From: an uncultured Lachnospiraceae bacterium
GTDB taxonomy: Bacteria; Bacillota; Clostridia; Lachnospirales; Lachnospiraceae
Assembly: GCA_934438085.1 (NCBI GenBank)
Contig: CAKSBC010000015.1
Span: 1 to 58,482, forward strand
Direction of reading: 5' to 3'
Length of the DNA stretch: 58,482 bases
A model generated the notes under the pieces. The model saw only the letters and a program-made list of their open reading frames with translations. It did no database searches and had not been told where the DNA came from. A program made the position numbers and the translations under genes. Below, in pieces: positions 8,849-18,568 of this stretch (its first letter is position 1; every line of letters starts with the position of its first letter).

Positions 8849-11287
8849 ATGGCTCAGTACAATTATCAGGCAATTGAAAAAAAGTGGCAGGAGTATTGGG
8901 ATAAGAATCCTGTCAATGTTGACGATGGAAAAAAAGAGAAGTATTACTGCTTGGATATGTTTCCATACCCTTCAGGAAACGGACTTCATGTAGGTCATTG
9001 GAGAGGTTATGTTATTTCCGATGCCTGGAGCAGATATCAGCTTATAAAGGGAAAGTATATTATTCATCCAATGGGCTGGGATGCGTTTGGCCTTCCTGCT
9101 GAGAACTATGCTATAAAGAATCATGTACATCCTGCTATTTCAACAGAAGCTAATATCAAGAATATTAAGAGACAGATAAAGCAGATAAATGCACTTTATG
9201 ATTGGGACAGAGAGGTTAATACTACTGACCCTTCTTTCTATAAGTGGACTCAGTGGATCTTTGTAAAAATGTTTGAGAAGGGACTTGCTTATGAGAAGGA
9301 ATTCCCTATAAACTGGTGCCCTTCATGTAAGACCGGACTCGCTAATGAGGAGGTAGTAAACGGATGCTGTGAGCGCTGCGGAACCACAGTCACCAAGAAG
9401 AACTTAAGACAGTGGATGCTTAAGATAACAGCTTATGCTGACAGACTTCTCGAAGATCTTAATAAGCTTGACTGGCCTGAGAAGGTTAAGAAAATGCAGT
9501 CCGAATGGATCGGCAGATCTTATGGTGCAGAGGTATATTTTAAGCTTGAAAATCCTGTTGCAGATGCCGGTGAAGGCGTTGACGGAGAGAAAATCACAGT
9601 TTACACAACTCGTCCTGATACACTTTACGGAGCAACATTTATGGTACTCGCTCCTGAGCATGCACTTGCAGCTAAATTAGCGACACCTGAAACAAAGGAA
9701 GCTGTAGATAAATATATTCTTGATGCCTCAATGAAGTCTAATGTAGACAGACTTCAGGATAAGGAAAAGACAGGTGTATTCACAGGATCATATGCAATCA
9801 ATCCTATGAATGGCGCAAAGGTGCCGATCTGGCTTTCAGATTATGTTCTTGCAGATTACGGAACAGGAGCTATCATGTGTGTTCCTGCTCACGATGACAG
9901 AGACTATGAATTCGCAAAGAAGTTTGAACTTCCAATCATTCCTGTTATTTCTCCTGACGGAAATGATGTTGACGTTTCCGAGAAGGCATACACTGAAGCT
10001 CAGGGAGTACTTATCAATTCCGGTGATTGGACAGGTAAACGCTCAGAGGATATGAAGAAGAATGCTCCTCAGATGATTGAAGAGATGGGTCTTGGAAAAA
10101 AGACTGTCAATTACAAGCTTCGTGACTGGGTATTCTCAAGACAGAGATATTGGGGAGAGCCTATTCCGATTGTTCATTGCCCTCATTGCGGCAATGTAGC
10201 TGTACCGGTGGAAGAGCTTCCGTTAAGACTTCCTGATGTCGACAACTATGAACCTACAGGAACAGGTGAATCACCGCTTGCAGCAATTGATTCCTGGGTA
10301 AATTGCAAGTGCCCTAAGTGCGGAGCAGATGCAAAGAGGGAAACCAATACTATGCCTCAGTGGGCAGGTTCATCATGGTATTTCTTAAGATATGTCGATA
10401 ACCATAATGATAAGGAACTTGTTAACAGAGAAAAGGCAGATAAATATCTTCCTGTAGATATGTATATCGGAGGTGTTGAGCATGCTGTCCTTCATCTTCT
10501 TTATTCAAGATTCTGGACAAAGTTCCTCTGCGATATCGGAGTTATAGATTTCGATGAGCCGTTCACCAAGCTCTTCAACCAGGGCATGATAACCGGAAAG
10601 AACGGTATAAAGATGTCAAAGTCAAAGGGAAATGTTGTATCTCCTGATGATATGATCGATAACTACGGCTGTGATGCACTCAGACTTTATGAGCTCTTTA
10701 TAGGACCTCCTGAGGCGGATGCTGAATGGAATGAAAACGGTATCGACGGAGTATTCCGTTTCCTCAACAGATTCTACAAGCTTGCTGATCAGTCAAAGGA
10801 CCTTGACATAGAGCCTACAAAGGAAATGCTTGCTGAACGTCATAAGCTTATCAGAGATATAGAGACAAGATTTGATGCCTTCCAGCTTAATACTGTTGTA
10901 TCAGGATTTATGGAGCATAATAATGCACTTATTGATATAGCAAAGACTGCAGGCGGTATCGATAAGGAGACTCTTAAGACATTTGCAGTGCTTATATCTC
11001 CATTTGCACCTCATATCGGTGAGGAAGTATGGAACATGCTTGGAGGTCAGGGCTCTGTATTTACAGCAGGATGGCCAAAGTATGATGAAGCCATGACAAA
11101 GGAAGATACTATTCAGATACCTGTACAGGTTAACGGAAAGGTTAAGGGAACTATAGAGCTCGAAGCTGATGCAGATAAGGAAAAGGTTCTTGCTGCAGGA
11201 CGTGAGTTCATTCAGAAGAAGCTTAACGGCAATATAGTCAAGGAAATCTATGTTCCTGGAAAGATACTGAATTTTGTAGTTAAATAA
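8849..11287 (+). CDS. leuS: Leucyl-tRNA synthetase
   Basis: Class I aminoacyl-tRNA synthetase that charges tRNA-Leu. The protein is 812 residues, normal for bacterial LeuRS. The HIGH-type motif is HVGH (residues about 47-50) in YPSGNGLHVGHWRGY. Zinc-binding pairs include CPSC and CERCG, the CP1 editing domain contains TTRPDTLYGAT, and the catalytic loop is KMSKS near residue 590. The anticodon-binding and C-terminal domains follow. The 99-base gap upstream is too short for a T-box, and I see none. Confidence 0.98.
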   Translation: MAQYNYQAIEKKWQEYWDKNPVNVDDGKKEKYYCLDMFPYPSGNGLHVGHWRGYVISDAWSRYQLIKGKYIIHPMGWDAFGLPAENYAIKNHVHPAISTEANIKNIKRQIKQINALYDWDREVNTTDPSFYKWTQWIFVKMFEKGLAYEKEFPINWCPSCKTGLANEEVVNGCCERCGTTVTKKNLRQWMLKITAYADRLLEDLNKLDWPEKVKKMQSEWIGRSYGAEVYFKLENPVADAGEGVDGEKITVYTTRPDTLYGATFMVLAPEHALAAKLATPETKEAVDKYILDASMKSNVDRLQDKEKTGVFTGSYAINPMNGAKVPIWLSDYVLADYGTGAIMCVPAHDDRDYEFAKKFELPIIPVISPDGNDVDVSEKAYTEAQGVLINSGDWTGKRSEDMKKNAPQMIEEMGLGKKTVNYKLRDWVFSRQRYWGEPIPIVHCPHCGNVAVPVEELPLRLPDVDNYEPTGTGESPLAAIDSWVNCKCPKCGADAKRETNTMPQWAGSSWYFLRYVDNHNDKELVNREKADKYLPVDMYIGGVEHAVLHLLYSRFWTKFLCDIGVIDFDEPFTKLFNQGMITGKNGIKMSKSKGNVVSPDDMIDNYGCDALRLYELFIGPPEADAEWNENGIDGVFRFLNRFYKLADQSKDLDIEPTKEMLAERHKLIRDIETRFDAFQLNTVVSGFMEHNNALIDIAKTAGGIDKETLKTFAVLISPFAPHIGEEVWNMLGGQGSVFTAGWPKYDEAMTKEDTIQIPVQVNGKVKGTIELEADADKEKVLAAGREFIQKKLNGNIVKEIYVPGKILNFVVK

Positions 11288-11320
11288 TTTCGGTTCTTTA
11301 GGGAGAAAGAAAAGATTAGA

Positions 11321-13270
11321 ATGTATAATTCTTCAAACAGCAGCCGGAGAAGAAAGAGCTCCGGAAGAGGTGTTTATCAAAGCCATAACAGATCAAGGAG
11401 ACGGCGTCATAAAGACCGTCTTCCTATGATCGTCGCTGCTATAGCTGTAGTTATTATAATTATAGCTGCATTATTATTTGCAAGAAAACATGGTGCAACA
11501 GATGCAGAAACCGGAACAGACGTCGCTGAAACTTTACCTGTCGGCATTATAAGAAGTAATGCTGTCATAGATATCAGTTACATTTTACCGGATAATGCAT
11601 CTGACGAGGAGAAATATGTAAATATTAAGGGCATGACTCCTCAGGCGGTAATCGATGAAATTTCATCAAGATATACATGGTCTCTTTGTGTTGTTAACAA
11701 AGATGCTGAGGTCGGTTCTACTGTCAAGCAGACTGTAGATGCCAATGCAACCACCGAAGCAGCTACAATGGGTGATGCCGATAATCCGGACAACATATTG
11801 AAGAATGCGGCAGAGACTGAATCTGATGAGATCAGTGTTGAAGAAAAGGTTGAGATCCCTGATCTTATTGCTGCATCACTTCCGTCATTCCTGGACAAGA
11901 TAGCTGAGGAGGATGAGCTTAAAGCTTCAATCGAAGCCGAGTCGGAGACAGAAACCGAATCAGAAAAACACAAAAAGGGATTTTTCTCGAAAAAAGAAAC
12001 TGAGGAAGAAACAGAATCTCTTGATGAAGATGCTGAAGTGTATACCTTTACATTGGGCGATATTGATGAGGATACAGTATTAAGCGCTGTTAAAAAGGCA
12101 TCATCTATGTGGTATATAGAGCCTCACGGCGGAAGTATAGGTTCTTATGATAAGGCATCGGATTCATTTGTTATGGAAGGGTCAAGAGCCGGCTATAAGG
12201 TTGATGAAGATAAGCTTGCTTCAGAGATCCGTAGCGCAGTAAGTAATAAAGAATTTACTAAGAGCATTAACGTTCCGGGTACAGTTCTTTCTGCTGAATC
12301 CAATATAACCGTCGGTGACTACAAAACACTTGCTTCATTTACAACAAATACTACCAGCAACTCCGTACGTAATAAAAACATAGAGCTTGCGTGTAATGCT
12401 CTTAACGGTACTATCGTCAGACCGGGAGAGGAATTCTCCTTTAATAATACGATTGGACAGCGTACAGAGGCAAAGGGATACGGCGCAGCAGCTGCATATA
12501 ATAACGGTGAAGTTGTTCAGGAAGTCGGAGGAGGCGTTTGTCAGGTTTCCTCAACACTTTACAATGCTGTATTAAAGGCAGGACTTAAAATTACAGCAAG
12601 ACAGTCACATACATTTAAGCCTACGTATGTAACTCCCGGACAGGACGCGACAATAAGCTGGGGCGGACCTGATTTCAAGTTTGCTAATATTCCTGCAATA
12701 GCTGAATATTCTAATTCTGAATCATATGCAATTGGTATTAAAGCAAGCTATTACAAGCAGACTGTGACTGTATCTATATACGGCAGACCGGTCCTTAAGG
12801 ATGGATACAGCTATTCGCTCAGCTCTGAGCAGATAAAGGAGCTTGATCTTGTAAGAGAGCTTATTCCTGAAGGAAGCGATAAGCAGCCTACAAAGGGAAG
12901 CAAGGGATCTGTATGGGAATCAAAGCTTATTGTTAAAAAGGGCGATGAGACAGTAAGCAGCAAGGTAGATCACAAGGCTTATTATGCAGGCCATAAGGAA
13001 TACTACGTTGAAGAAACCACTCCTGATCCTAATGAATCATCATCTGAAGAATCAGAATCTGCGTCTGAATCTATATCAGATAACTCAGTTCCGGAAGGAC
13101 CGGGCGGGATCCACAGCGCAGGTGTGATAGGACCATCGGATTCAAGCAACAGTGAAGATTCTGATTTCACACAAGGATCGCCTTCACGTGAGAATTCAAG
13201 TTCTTCATCTGAACCCGGAGCACCCGGCAGTGACATAAGCGATGTACCGGGATCACCAAACAACAACTGA
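11321..13270 (+). CDS. VanW family membrane-anchored protein
   Basis: This 649-residue protein has an Arg/Ser-rich cytoplasmic N-terminus, one membrane segment (about residues 36-54) and a large external part. Two putative peptidoglycan-binding type regions are separated by an acidic insert rich in Glu and Thr near 205-240. A VanW domain covers about 350-450, with PGEEFSFNNTIG, GGGVCQVSSTLY and SHTFKPTYV. The tail (about 560-649) is low-complexity Ser/Glu/Pro. VanW proteins occur in some vancomycin clusters, but most, as here, stand alone. The role is unknown and probably in the cell envelope. No van genes are nearby. Confidence 0.85.
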   Translation: MYNSSNSSRRRKSSGRGVYQSHNRSRRRRHKDRLPMIVAAIAVVIIIIAALLFARKHGATDAETGTDVAETLPVGIIRSNAVIDISYILPDNASDEEKYVNIKGMTPQAVIDEISSRYTWSLCVVNKDAEVGSTVKQTVDANATTEAATMGDADNPDNILKNAAETESDEISVEEKVEIPDLIAASLPSFLDKIAEEDELKASIEAESETETESEKHKKGFFSKKETEEETESLDEDAEVYTFTLGDIDEDTVLSAVKKASSMWYIEPHGGSIGSYDKASDSFVMEGSRAGYKVDEDKLASEIRSAVSNKEFTKSINVPGTVLSAESNITVGDYKTLASFTTNTTSNSVRNKNIELACNALNGTIVRPGEEFSFNNTIGQRTEAKGYGAAAAYNNGEVVQEVGGGVCQVSSTLYNAVLKAGLKITARQSHTFKPTYVTPGQDATISWGGPDFKFANIPAIAEYSNSESYAIGIKASYYKQTVTVSIYGRPVLKDGYSYSLSSEQIKELDLVRELIPEGSDKQPTKGSKGSVWESKLIVKKGDETVSSKVDHKAYYAGHKEYYVEETTPDPNESSSEESESASESISDNSVPEGPGGIHSAGVIGPSDSSNSEDSDFTQGSPSRENSSSSSEPGAPGSDISDVPGSPNNN

Positions 13271-13297
13271 TAAAACAAACTCATAAGAGGTTATATA

Positions 13298-14317
13298 ATG
13301 AAAGACCAGTTATTGAAATTAACACAGGAGGCTCTTGCCAAAATCGCAAGCTCAAAAACTCTTGATGAAATCAATGAGGCAAGAGTAGAATTCCTCGGAA
13401 AAAAGGGACAGTTCACCACAATTATGAAAGAGATGAAAAATCTTTCAGCTGAGGAAAGACCTGTTTTCGGACAGTTAGTTAACGAAGCAAAATCAAAGAC
13501 TGAGGAGGCAATCGAGAAGGCTAAGACTGAACTTCAGAATGCTCTTATGGAGCAGAAGCTTCAGGATGAGATCATCGATGTTACACTTCCGGCAAAGAAG
13601 CTTCGCACAGGCCACGGACATCCATGCCAGATAGCATTGGATGAGGTTGAACGTGTATTCATAGGTATGGGTTATGAGGTTATCGAGGGACCTGAAGTTG
13701 AATGGCAGGAATATAACTTTACAAAGCTCAATATACCTGAAGGACATCCGGCAAGAGATGAGCAGGATACATTCTACATTACAGATCAGATACTCCTTCG
13801 CAGCCAGACATCACCGACACAGGCGAGAGTTATGGAAGAAGGCAAGCTTCCTATCCGTATGATATCTCCGGGAAGAGTATTCCGTTCAGACAGTATTGAT
13901 GCTACACACAGCCCTTCCTTCAATCAGATAGAAGGACTTGTAGTAGATAAACACATTACTATGACTGACCTTAAGGGAACCCTTACCCAGTTTGCTAAGG
14001 AAATGTTCGGAGAGGATACGGTTACCCGTTTCAGACCGCATCATTTTCCATTCACAGAGCCTTCAGCGGAGGTTGACGTTAGCTGCTTTAAGTGCGGAGG
14101 AAAAGGATGCCGTTTCTGCAAGAATGAGGGATGGATAGAGATCCTTGGCTGTGGTATGGTTCATCCGCATGTGCTTGAGATGTGCGGTATCGATCCTAAT
14201 GAATATACAGGATTTGCTTTCGGAGTAGGACTTGAGCGTATAGCTATCCTTAAGTATGAGATCGATGATATGCGTCTCCTTTATGAGAATGATATCAGAT
14301 TCTTAAAGCAGTTCTGA
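13298..14317 (+). CDS. pheS: Phenylalanyl-tRNA synthetase alpha chain
   Basis: Catalytic subunit of the alpha2-beta2 enzyme that charges tRNA-Phe. The 339-residue chain has an N-terminal coiled-coil arm (residues 1-90) and class II motifs: motif 2 around PGRVFRSDSIDATHSPSFNQ, and motif 3 GFAFGVGLERIAIL near 308. A CxxCGGKGCxxC-like cluster is also present. AGAGG precedes the ATG. The gene lies 15 bases before pheT, the usual pheST operon. Confidence 0.97.
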   Translation: MKDQLLKLTQEALAKIASSKTLDEINEARVEFLGKKGQFTTIMKEMKNLSAEERPVFGQLVNEAKSKTEEAIEKAKTELQNALMEQKLQDEIIDVTLPAKKLRTGHGHPCQIALDEVERVFIGMGYEVIEGPEVEWQEYNFTKLNIPEGHPARDEQDTFYITDQILLRSQTSPTQARVMEEGKLPIRMISPGRVFRSDSIDATHSPSFNQIEGLVVDKHITMTDLKGTLTQFAKEMFGEDTVTRFRPHHFPFTEPSAEVDVSCFKCGGKGCRFCKNEGWIEILGCGMVHPHVLEMCGIDPNEYTGFAFGVGLERIAILKYEIDDMRLLYENDIRFLKQF

Positions 14318-14332
14318 TAATTTGGAGGATTT

Positions 14333-16816
14333 ATGAATACACCACTTTCATGGATAAAAGATTATGTTCCGGAGCTTTCATGTACTCCAAAGGAATATGC
14401 AGATAAGATGACTCTTGCAGGCACTAAGGTAGAAAGCTTTGAAGTGCTTGACAAGAATCTTGATAAGATAGTTGTTGCAAGACTTGAAGATGTTGAGCCT
14501 CATCCGGATGCAGATAAGCTTGTTGTCTGCAAGGTTAATGTTGGTGATGTCAGAGCTGACGGAGTAGATGATAACGGCAGTGTTCAAATCGTTACAGGTG
14601 CTCCTAATATTACTAAGGATGTCATCGGAGCACTGGTTCCTGTAGTCTTAGACGGCGGACGTGTCGCAGGCGGCCACGACGGAGGTGCTTTGCCTGAGGA
14701 CGGTATAAAGATCAAGACCGGTAAACTCAGAGGCGTTACATCATACGGAATGATGTGTTCTGTTGAGGAGCTTGGCTCAGATAGAAATTCATATCCGCTT
14801 GCACCTGAGTCAGGAATATACATTTTCCCTGAAGAGCTTATAAATGAGCTTTCACTTAAGCCTGGTGACAGTGCGGTCCATGCATTCGGACTTGATGATA
14901 CAGTCGTTGAATATGAGATAACCTCAAACAGAGTTGACTGCTACAGCATTATTGGTATTGCAAGAGAAGCTGCTGCTGTATTTAACAAAGAGTTTGTTAT
15001 GCCTAAGGTTGAGGAAAGCGGCAATTCAGAGGATATAAATGATTATCTTAAGGTATCAGTAGAGGACAGCTCACTCTGCAGCCGTTATACCGCAAGAATG
15101 GTCAAGAATATTAAGTTTGCATCTTCACCTGAATGGATGCAGAAGAGACTTCGCAATGCAGGCATAAGACCTATCAATAACCTTGTCGACATTACTAATT
15201 TTGTAATGCTTGAATATGGTCAGCCTATGCATGCATTCGATTATGATATGCTTACAGGCCATGAGATAGTAGTTAAGTGTGCTTCAAACGGAGACATTTT
15301 CCAGACTCTTGACGGACAGGAAAGAAAACTCGATGATACTGTTCTCATGATCAATGATGCTGAAAAGGCAGTAGGCATTGCCGGCATTATGGGCGGTGAG
15401 AATTCAAAGATAACAGAAAATGTTCATACTGTTGTATTTGAGGCAGCTACATTTAACGGTACAAATATCCGACTTTCGGCTAAGAAGGTTGGACTCAGAA
15501 CTGATGCTTCATCAATTTTTGAAAAAGGTCTTGATCCTGCTGCAGCAATTGCTGCCAACAACCGTGCATGTGAGCTTGTAGAAGAGCTTGGCTGCGGTGA
15601 TGTAGTAGGAGGCGTTATCGATATTTATCCTGAGCCTGAGACTACAGAACGTGTTAAATTTGAGCCTGAAAGAATAAATGATCTTTTAGGAATGAATTTC
15701 TCAGAGGAAGAGATGCTTGATATCTTTAAAAAGATCGAGCTTGGCTTTGATGCAGAAGCCAGAGAGGTTATCATACCTTCCTTCAGAAGAGATCTTCATG
15801 CAACCTGCGATCTTGCTGAAGAGGTCCTCAGATTCCACGGATATGACAAGATAGTAGATACTCTTCCTGTGGGTGAGGCTACTACCGGTAAGCTTTCATT
15901 TAAGTGCAGAGTGGATTCTGTTGTTCGAAATGTTGCAGAATTCGCGGGCTTCAGCCATATAATGACGTATGCATTTGAGAGTCCTAAGGCTTATGATCTT
16001 CTTAATATTCCTGAGAACGATGAACTTAGAAAGGCTATAGTAATATCTAATCCTCTCGGAGAAGATTTCTCTATAATGCGCACGCAGCCTCTCAATGCAA
16101 TGCTTACAGCACTTAGCTTTAACTACAGCCACAGAAATGAAAATGTTTGGCTTTATGATATGTCTAATATCTATATTCCTAAGTCTCTTCCTTTAACAGA
16201 GCTTCCGGATGAGAGAGAGCAACTTACACTTGGTGCTTACGGTGATGAAATCGATTTCTACTCTATGAAGGGTGTTATTGAAGAAATATTCGAGCACTTG
16301 GGAATGAATGAACGCTATGAGCTCGATCCTAAAGCAGAAAGACCTTATCTGCATCCGGGAAGAAAGGCGGATATAAGCTACTCAGGAAAGAACGTTGGAT
16401 ACATCGGTGAGGTTCATCCTTCAGTTGCCAAGAATTACGGTATGAAGGACGGCGTAAGAGTGTACATAGCCGTTATTGATATACCTGAGATACTTCCTTT
16501 TGTAAGCTTTGACAGAAAACATACTGGCATCGCGAAGTTCCCGGCTGTATCAAGAGATATTTCAATGCTTGTGCCTCACGATATACTTGCCGGAGATATC
16601 GAGAAAATGATAATCCAGCGCGGCGGAAAGCTTCTTGAGAAGGTTGAGCTTTTCGATATCTATGAGGGAGTTCAGGTTAAGACAGGCTTTAAGTCTATGG
16701 CATATAGTCTCAGCTTCAGAGCAAACGATCATACACTTACTGATGATGAGATCGTATCAGTCATGAATAAGATACTTAACGGTCTTTCTTCAATGAATAT
16801 TGAACTTAGATCCTGA
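14333..16816 (+). CDS. pheT: Phenylalanyl-tRNA synthetase beta chain
   Basis: This 827-residue subunit shows the expected modules in order: a tRNA-binding OB fold (residues 40-160), the B3/B4 editing region (about 215-395, including MHAFDYDML), the B5 domain (about 415-480), a catalytic-like core, and the C-terminal FDX-ACB anticodon domain (FPAVSRDISMLVP onward). GGAGG precedes the ATG. It is co-transcribed with pheS. Confidence 0.97.
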   Translation: MNTPLSWIKDYVPELSCTPKEYADKMTLAGTKVESFEVLDKNLDKIVVARLEDVEPHPDADKLVVCKVNVGDVRADGVDDNGSVQIVTGAPNITKDVIGALVPVVLDGGRVAGGHDGGALPEDGIKIKTGKLRGVTSYGMMCSVEELGSDRNSYPLAPESGIYIFPEELINELSLKPGDSAVHAFGLDDTVVEYEITSNRVDCYSIIGIAREAAAVFNKEFVMPKVEESGNSEDINDYLKVSVEDSSLCSRYTARMVKNIKFASSPEWMQKRLRNAGIRPINNLVDITNFVMLEYGQPMHAFDYDMLTGHEIVVKCASNGDIFQTLDGQERKLDDTVLMINDAEKAVGIAGIMGGENSKITENVHTVVFEAATFNGTNIRLSAKKVGLRTDASSIFEKGLDPAAAIAANNRACELVEELGCGDVVGGVIDIYPEPETTERVKFEPERINDLLGMNFSEEEMLDIFKKIELGFDAEAREVIIPSFRRDLHATCDLAEEVLRFHGYDKIVDTLPVGEATTGKLSFKCRVDSVVRNVAEFAGFSHIMTYAFESPKAYDLLNIPENDELRKAIVISNPLGEDFSIMRTQPLNAMLTALSFNYSHRNENVWLYDMSNIYIPKSLPLTELPDEREQLTLGAYGDEIDFYSMKGVIEEIFEHLGMNERYELDPKAERPYLHPGRKADISYSGKNVGYIGEVHPSVAKNYGMKDGVRVYIAVIDIPEILPFVSFDRKHTGIAKFPAVSRDISMLVPHDILAGDIEKMIIQRGGKLLEKVELFDIYEGVQVKTGFKSMAYSLSFRANDHTLTDDEIVSVMNKILNGLSSMNIELRS

Positions 16817-16824
16817 TACTTTAC

Positions 16825-16854
16825 TTGACTTTACTGTGTGTAATATGTTAAAAT
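16825..16854 (+). promoter_or_regulatory. Promoter of secG
   Basis: TTGACT (16825-16830) and TAAAAT (16849-16854) are separated by 18 bases, placed between the pheT stop and secG. It indicates that secG has its own transcription start. Confidence 0.65.
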
Positions 16855-16894
16855 AACTCTCCGTAGTTTGTTCAAAAACAGTGAGGATTTTATA

Positions 16895-17125
16895 ATGACA
16901 GTTTTGTTAACAGTAATATATGTATTAATCGGTGTTGTGATCTCAGCTATTATCCTCATGCAGGAGGGTAATACTCAGGGTCTCGGAAGCATCGGAGGCA
17001 TGGCCGACAGTTATTGGGGTAAAAACAAGGGCCGCAGCATGGAAGGTACACTCGAGAAGGTTACCAAGTTTGGTACTGCGATATTTATGATCCTTGCTCT
17101 TGTTCTCAATATACTTATGAAGTAA
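16895..17125 (+). CDS. secG: Preprotein translocase subunit SecG
   Basis: A small membrane component of the SecYEG channel. It is 76 residues from ATG 16895, with two hydrophobic segments (residues 2-20 and about 54-74) around a loop containing MQEGNTQGLGSIGG, the family signature. GTGAGGA, 7 bases upstream, supports this ATG over a TTG at 16868 that would add nine unlikely residues. A strong terminator follows. Confidence 0.95.
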   Translation: MTVLLTVIYVLIGVVISAIILMQEGNTQGLGSIGGMADSYWGKNKGRSMEGTLEKVTKFGTAIFMILALVLNILMK

Positions 17126-17144
17126 TAGAGCTAAATGCTCTAAA

Positions 17145-17175
17145 AGCGGGCAGCCTTAGGGCTGTCCGCTTTTTT
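17145..17175 (+). terminator. Terminator after secG
   Basis: AGCGGGCAGCC pairs with GGCTGTCCGCT (one G-U pair) around a TTAG loop, followed by TTTTT. Confidence 0.9.
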
Positions 17176-17198
17176 AAGAAAGAATAGGTGTACTAACA

Positions 17199-17669
17199 GT
17201 GGGATCTGAATCAATAAAAACAATTGCAAATAATAAAAAGGCTTATCATGATTATTTTGTCGATGAGACCTTTGAGGCAGGTATAGAGCTTTTTGGCACA
17301 GAGGTCAAATCTATTCGTATGGGTCATTGCTCAGTCAAGGAGGCTTTTATTCGGTCTGCAAAGGGTGAGCTTTTTGTTGAAGGAATGCATATTAACCCTT
17401 ATGAAAAAGGAAACATCTTCAACAAGGATCCGCTTAGAACAAGGAAATTGCTTATGCACAGAGCAGAAATTAATAAGCTTATGGGCAATATAAGCGAAAA
17501 AGGCTATGCGCTTATTCCTCTTGAGGTTTATTTTAAAGGTCCAAGAGTGAAGGTTAAGGTCGGTTTATGCCGAGGCAAGAAGCTCTATGATAAGAGAGAG
17601 GATATGGCGAAGAAGGAACAGCGCCGCGAGCTTGAAAGAGATTTCAAATCCGCAAATATCAGAATATGA
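17199..17669 (+). CDS. smpB: SsrA-binding protein SmpB
   Basis: SmpB binds tmRNA and carries it to stalled ribosomes. The 156 residues have the standard OB-fold pattern: KAYHDYFVDETFEAGIEL, GTEVKSIRMG, and a basic tail (KEQRRELERDFK). It starts with GTG, with AGGTG about 9 bases upstream. It sits directly before ssrA, the RNA it serves. Confidence 0.97.
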   Translation: MGSESIKTIANNKKAYHDYFVDETFEAGIELFGTEVKSIRMGHCSVKEAFIRSAKGELFVEGMHINPYEKGNIFNKDPLRTRKLLMHRAEINKLMGNISEKGYALIPLEVYFKGPRVKVKVGLCRGKKLYDKREDMAKKEQRRELERDFKSANIRI

Positions 17670-17717
17670 TAACTGAGTGTAAGCTTTTTGTAAGTAGCGA
17701 TATTTATATAATTGGTA

Positions 17718-17723
17718 TATAAT
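17718..17723 (+). promoter_or_regulatory. -10 box of ssrA
   Basis: TATAAT ends 9 bases before the first acceptor-stem base of tmRNA (17733). No clear -35 box is seen. Confidence 0.5.
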
Positions 17724-17732
17724 ATCCTTAAC

Positions 17733-18073
17733 GGGCTAGTACCGGTTTCGACGGGGATCATGCAGTCGGTGAAGCTATCCGTAGGACGATGCGTTAAATC
17801 TCAAACCTAAATATAAACGCAGAAGATAATTTTGCATTAGCAGCCTAAGCGCTGCTCGTCTCTCCTGACGTACCTGTCAGTCAGGGTCAGAGGCGTCGAA
17901 CTGACAGGAAACTTCATATACAAAGCTTTGAATATATGGACGTATCATGAAGCTCAGTCTTTATCAGGCGGTGTCTGTTACACCTTTTAAGGATGAAATA
18001 ATTCCGGCAGACTATGGTAGTAGAAGAACGAGGAATTGATTTTCGGACAGGGGTTCGACTCCCCTCTGGTCCA
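17733..18073 (+). ncRNA. ssrA: tmRNA (ssrA), tag AEDNFALAA
   Basis: tmRNA rescues stalled ribosomes and adds a degradation tag. The 5' acceptor strand GGGCTAG (17733-17739) pairs with CTGGTCC (18066-18072), including the G3-U70 wobble that alanyl-tRNA synthetase recognises. GGTTTCGACGGGG and the T-arm GGTTCGACTCCCC are present. The tag frame runs from GCA (17819) to TAA (17848) and reads AEDNFALAA. After the discriminator A the genome reads TGT, so the 3' CCA is not encoded and must be added by nucleotidyltransferase. Confidence 0.96.
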
Positions 18074-18078
18074 TGTAT

Positions 18079-18109
18079 AAAGAAATCACGCAATAGCGTG
18101 ATTTTCTTT
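18079..18109 (+). terminator. Terminator of ssrA
   Basis: AAAGAAATCACGC and GCGTGATTTTCTTT form a stem (one bulged T) around an AATA loop; the T-rich 3' arm continues into ATTTTATG. Confidence 0.8.
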
Positions 18110-18141
18110 ATTTTATGCGGGTTTCACTTTTATGATTATGA

Positions 18142-18469
18142 GAATCCAAGTATAGTGCGTGTAGTAAAAAAATGCTGCAGAAGCTCGGATTGTAGGCTCT
18201 GATGGACATAAATTTCTTGATTTGGTGAACAAAAAGACCTTGCTGAAAATTGAGGTAAGATGTGTTCAAAAATTAAAATAATTACGAAAAAGGAAAAAAA
18301 TAGTAAGTGGAAAAATGTTTATGCATGGAGTAACTGCAGCTTATGACAAGAGATCTTTCAAAATCTAAGAAAAGAAGCCTTGCTACGCCGTCAAGTGGAG
18401 TTAAATCCTTCTCACATACGTCCAAAACGCCTCGCAGTACAGCTTCTTTTAAAGAAGGGTATCACATGA
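18142..18469 (+). pseudogene. Decayed reading frame of unknown family next to ssrA
   Basis: Protein-like stretches lie in different frames and are interrupted. One, beginning near 18169, reads AEARIVGSDGHKFLDLVNKK and stops at 18279. A second in the same frame contains MFMHGVTAAYDK and reaches about 18350. A third, shifted by two, runs 18347-18466 and contains LRKEALLRRQVELNPSHIRP before TGA at 18467. Upstream, IVRVVKK lies in another frame across an A-run. The composition looks like real protein broken by at least one stop and one or two frameshifts. I do not recognise the family. Confidence 0.35.
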
Positions 18470-18568
18470 GAAATAATAATACAATCAGGAGTTTACTAAT
18501 GTTGAAGCAATTCTTCTGCGGAATGAATTATAGAGTTTAATATTACTATTTAATAATGAGTGAGCTTT

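Noticed and set aside
18014..18202. Reading frame of 62 codons across the tmRNA 3' end
   Set aside because: It lies inside ssrA and its terminator; the sequence is explained by the RNA.
18343..18540. 65-codon frame starting MTRDLSKSKKRS
   Set aside because: The overlapping frame at 18347-18466 looks far more protein-like, and this one has no ribosome binding site; I treat the stretch as a gene remnant.
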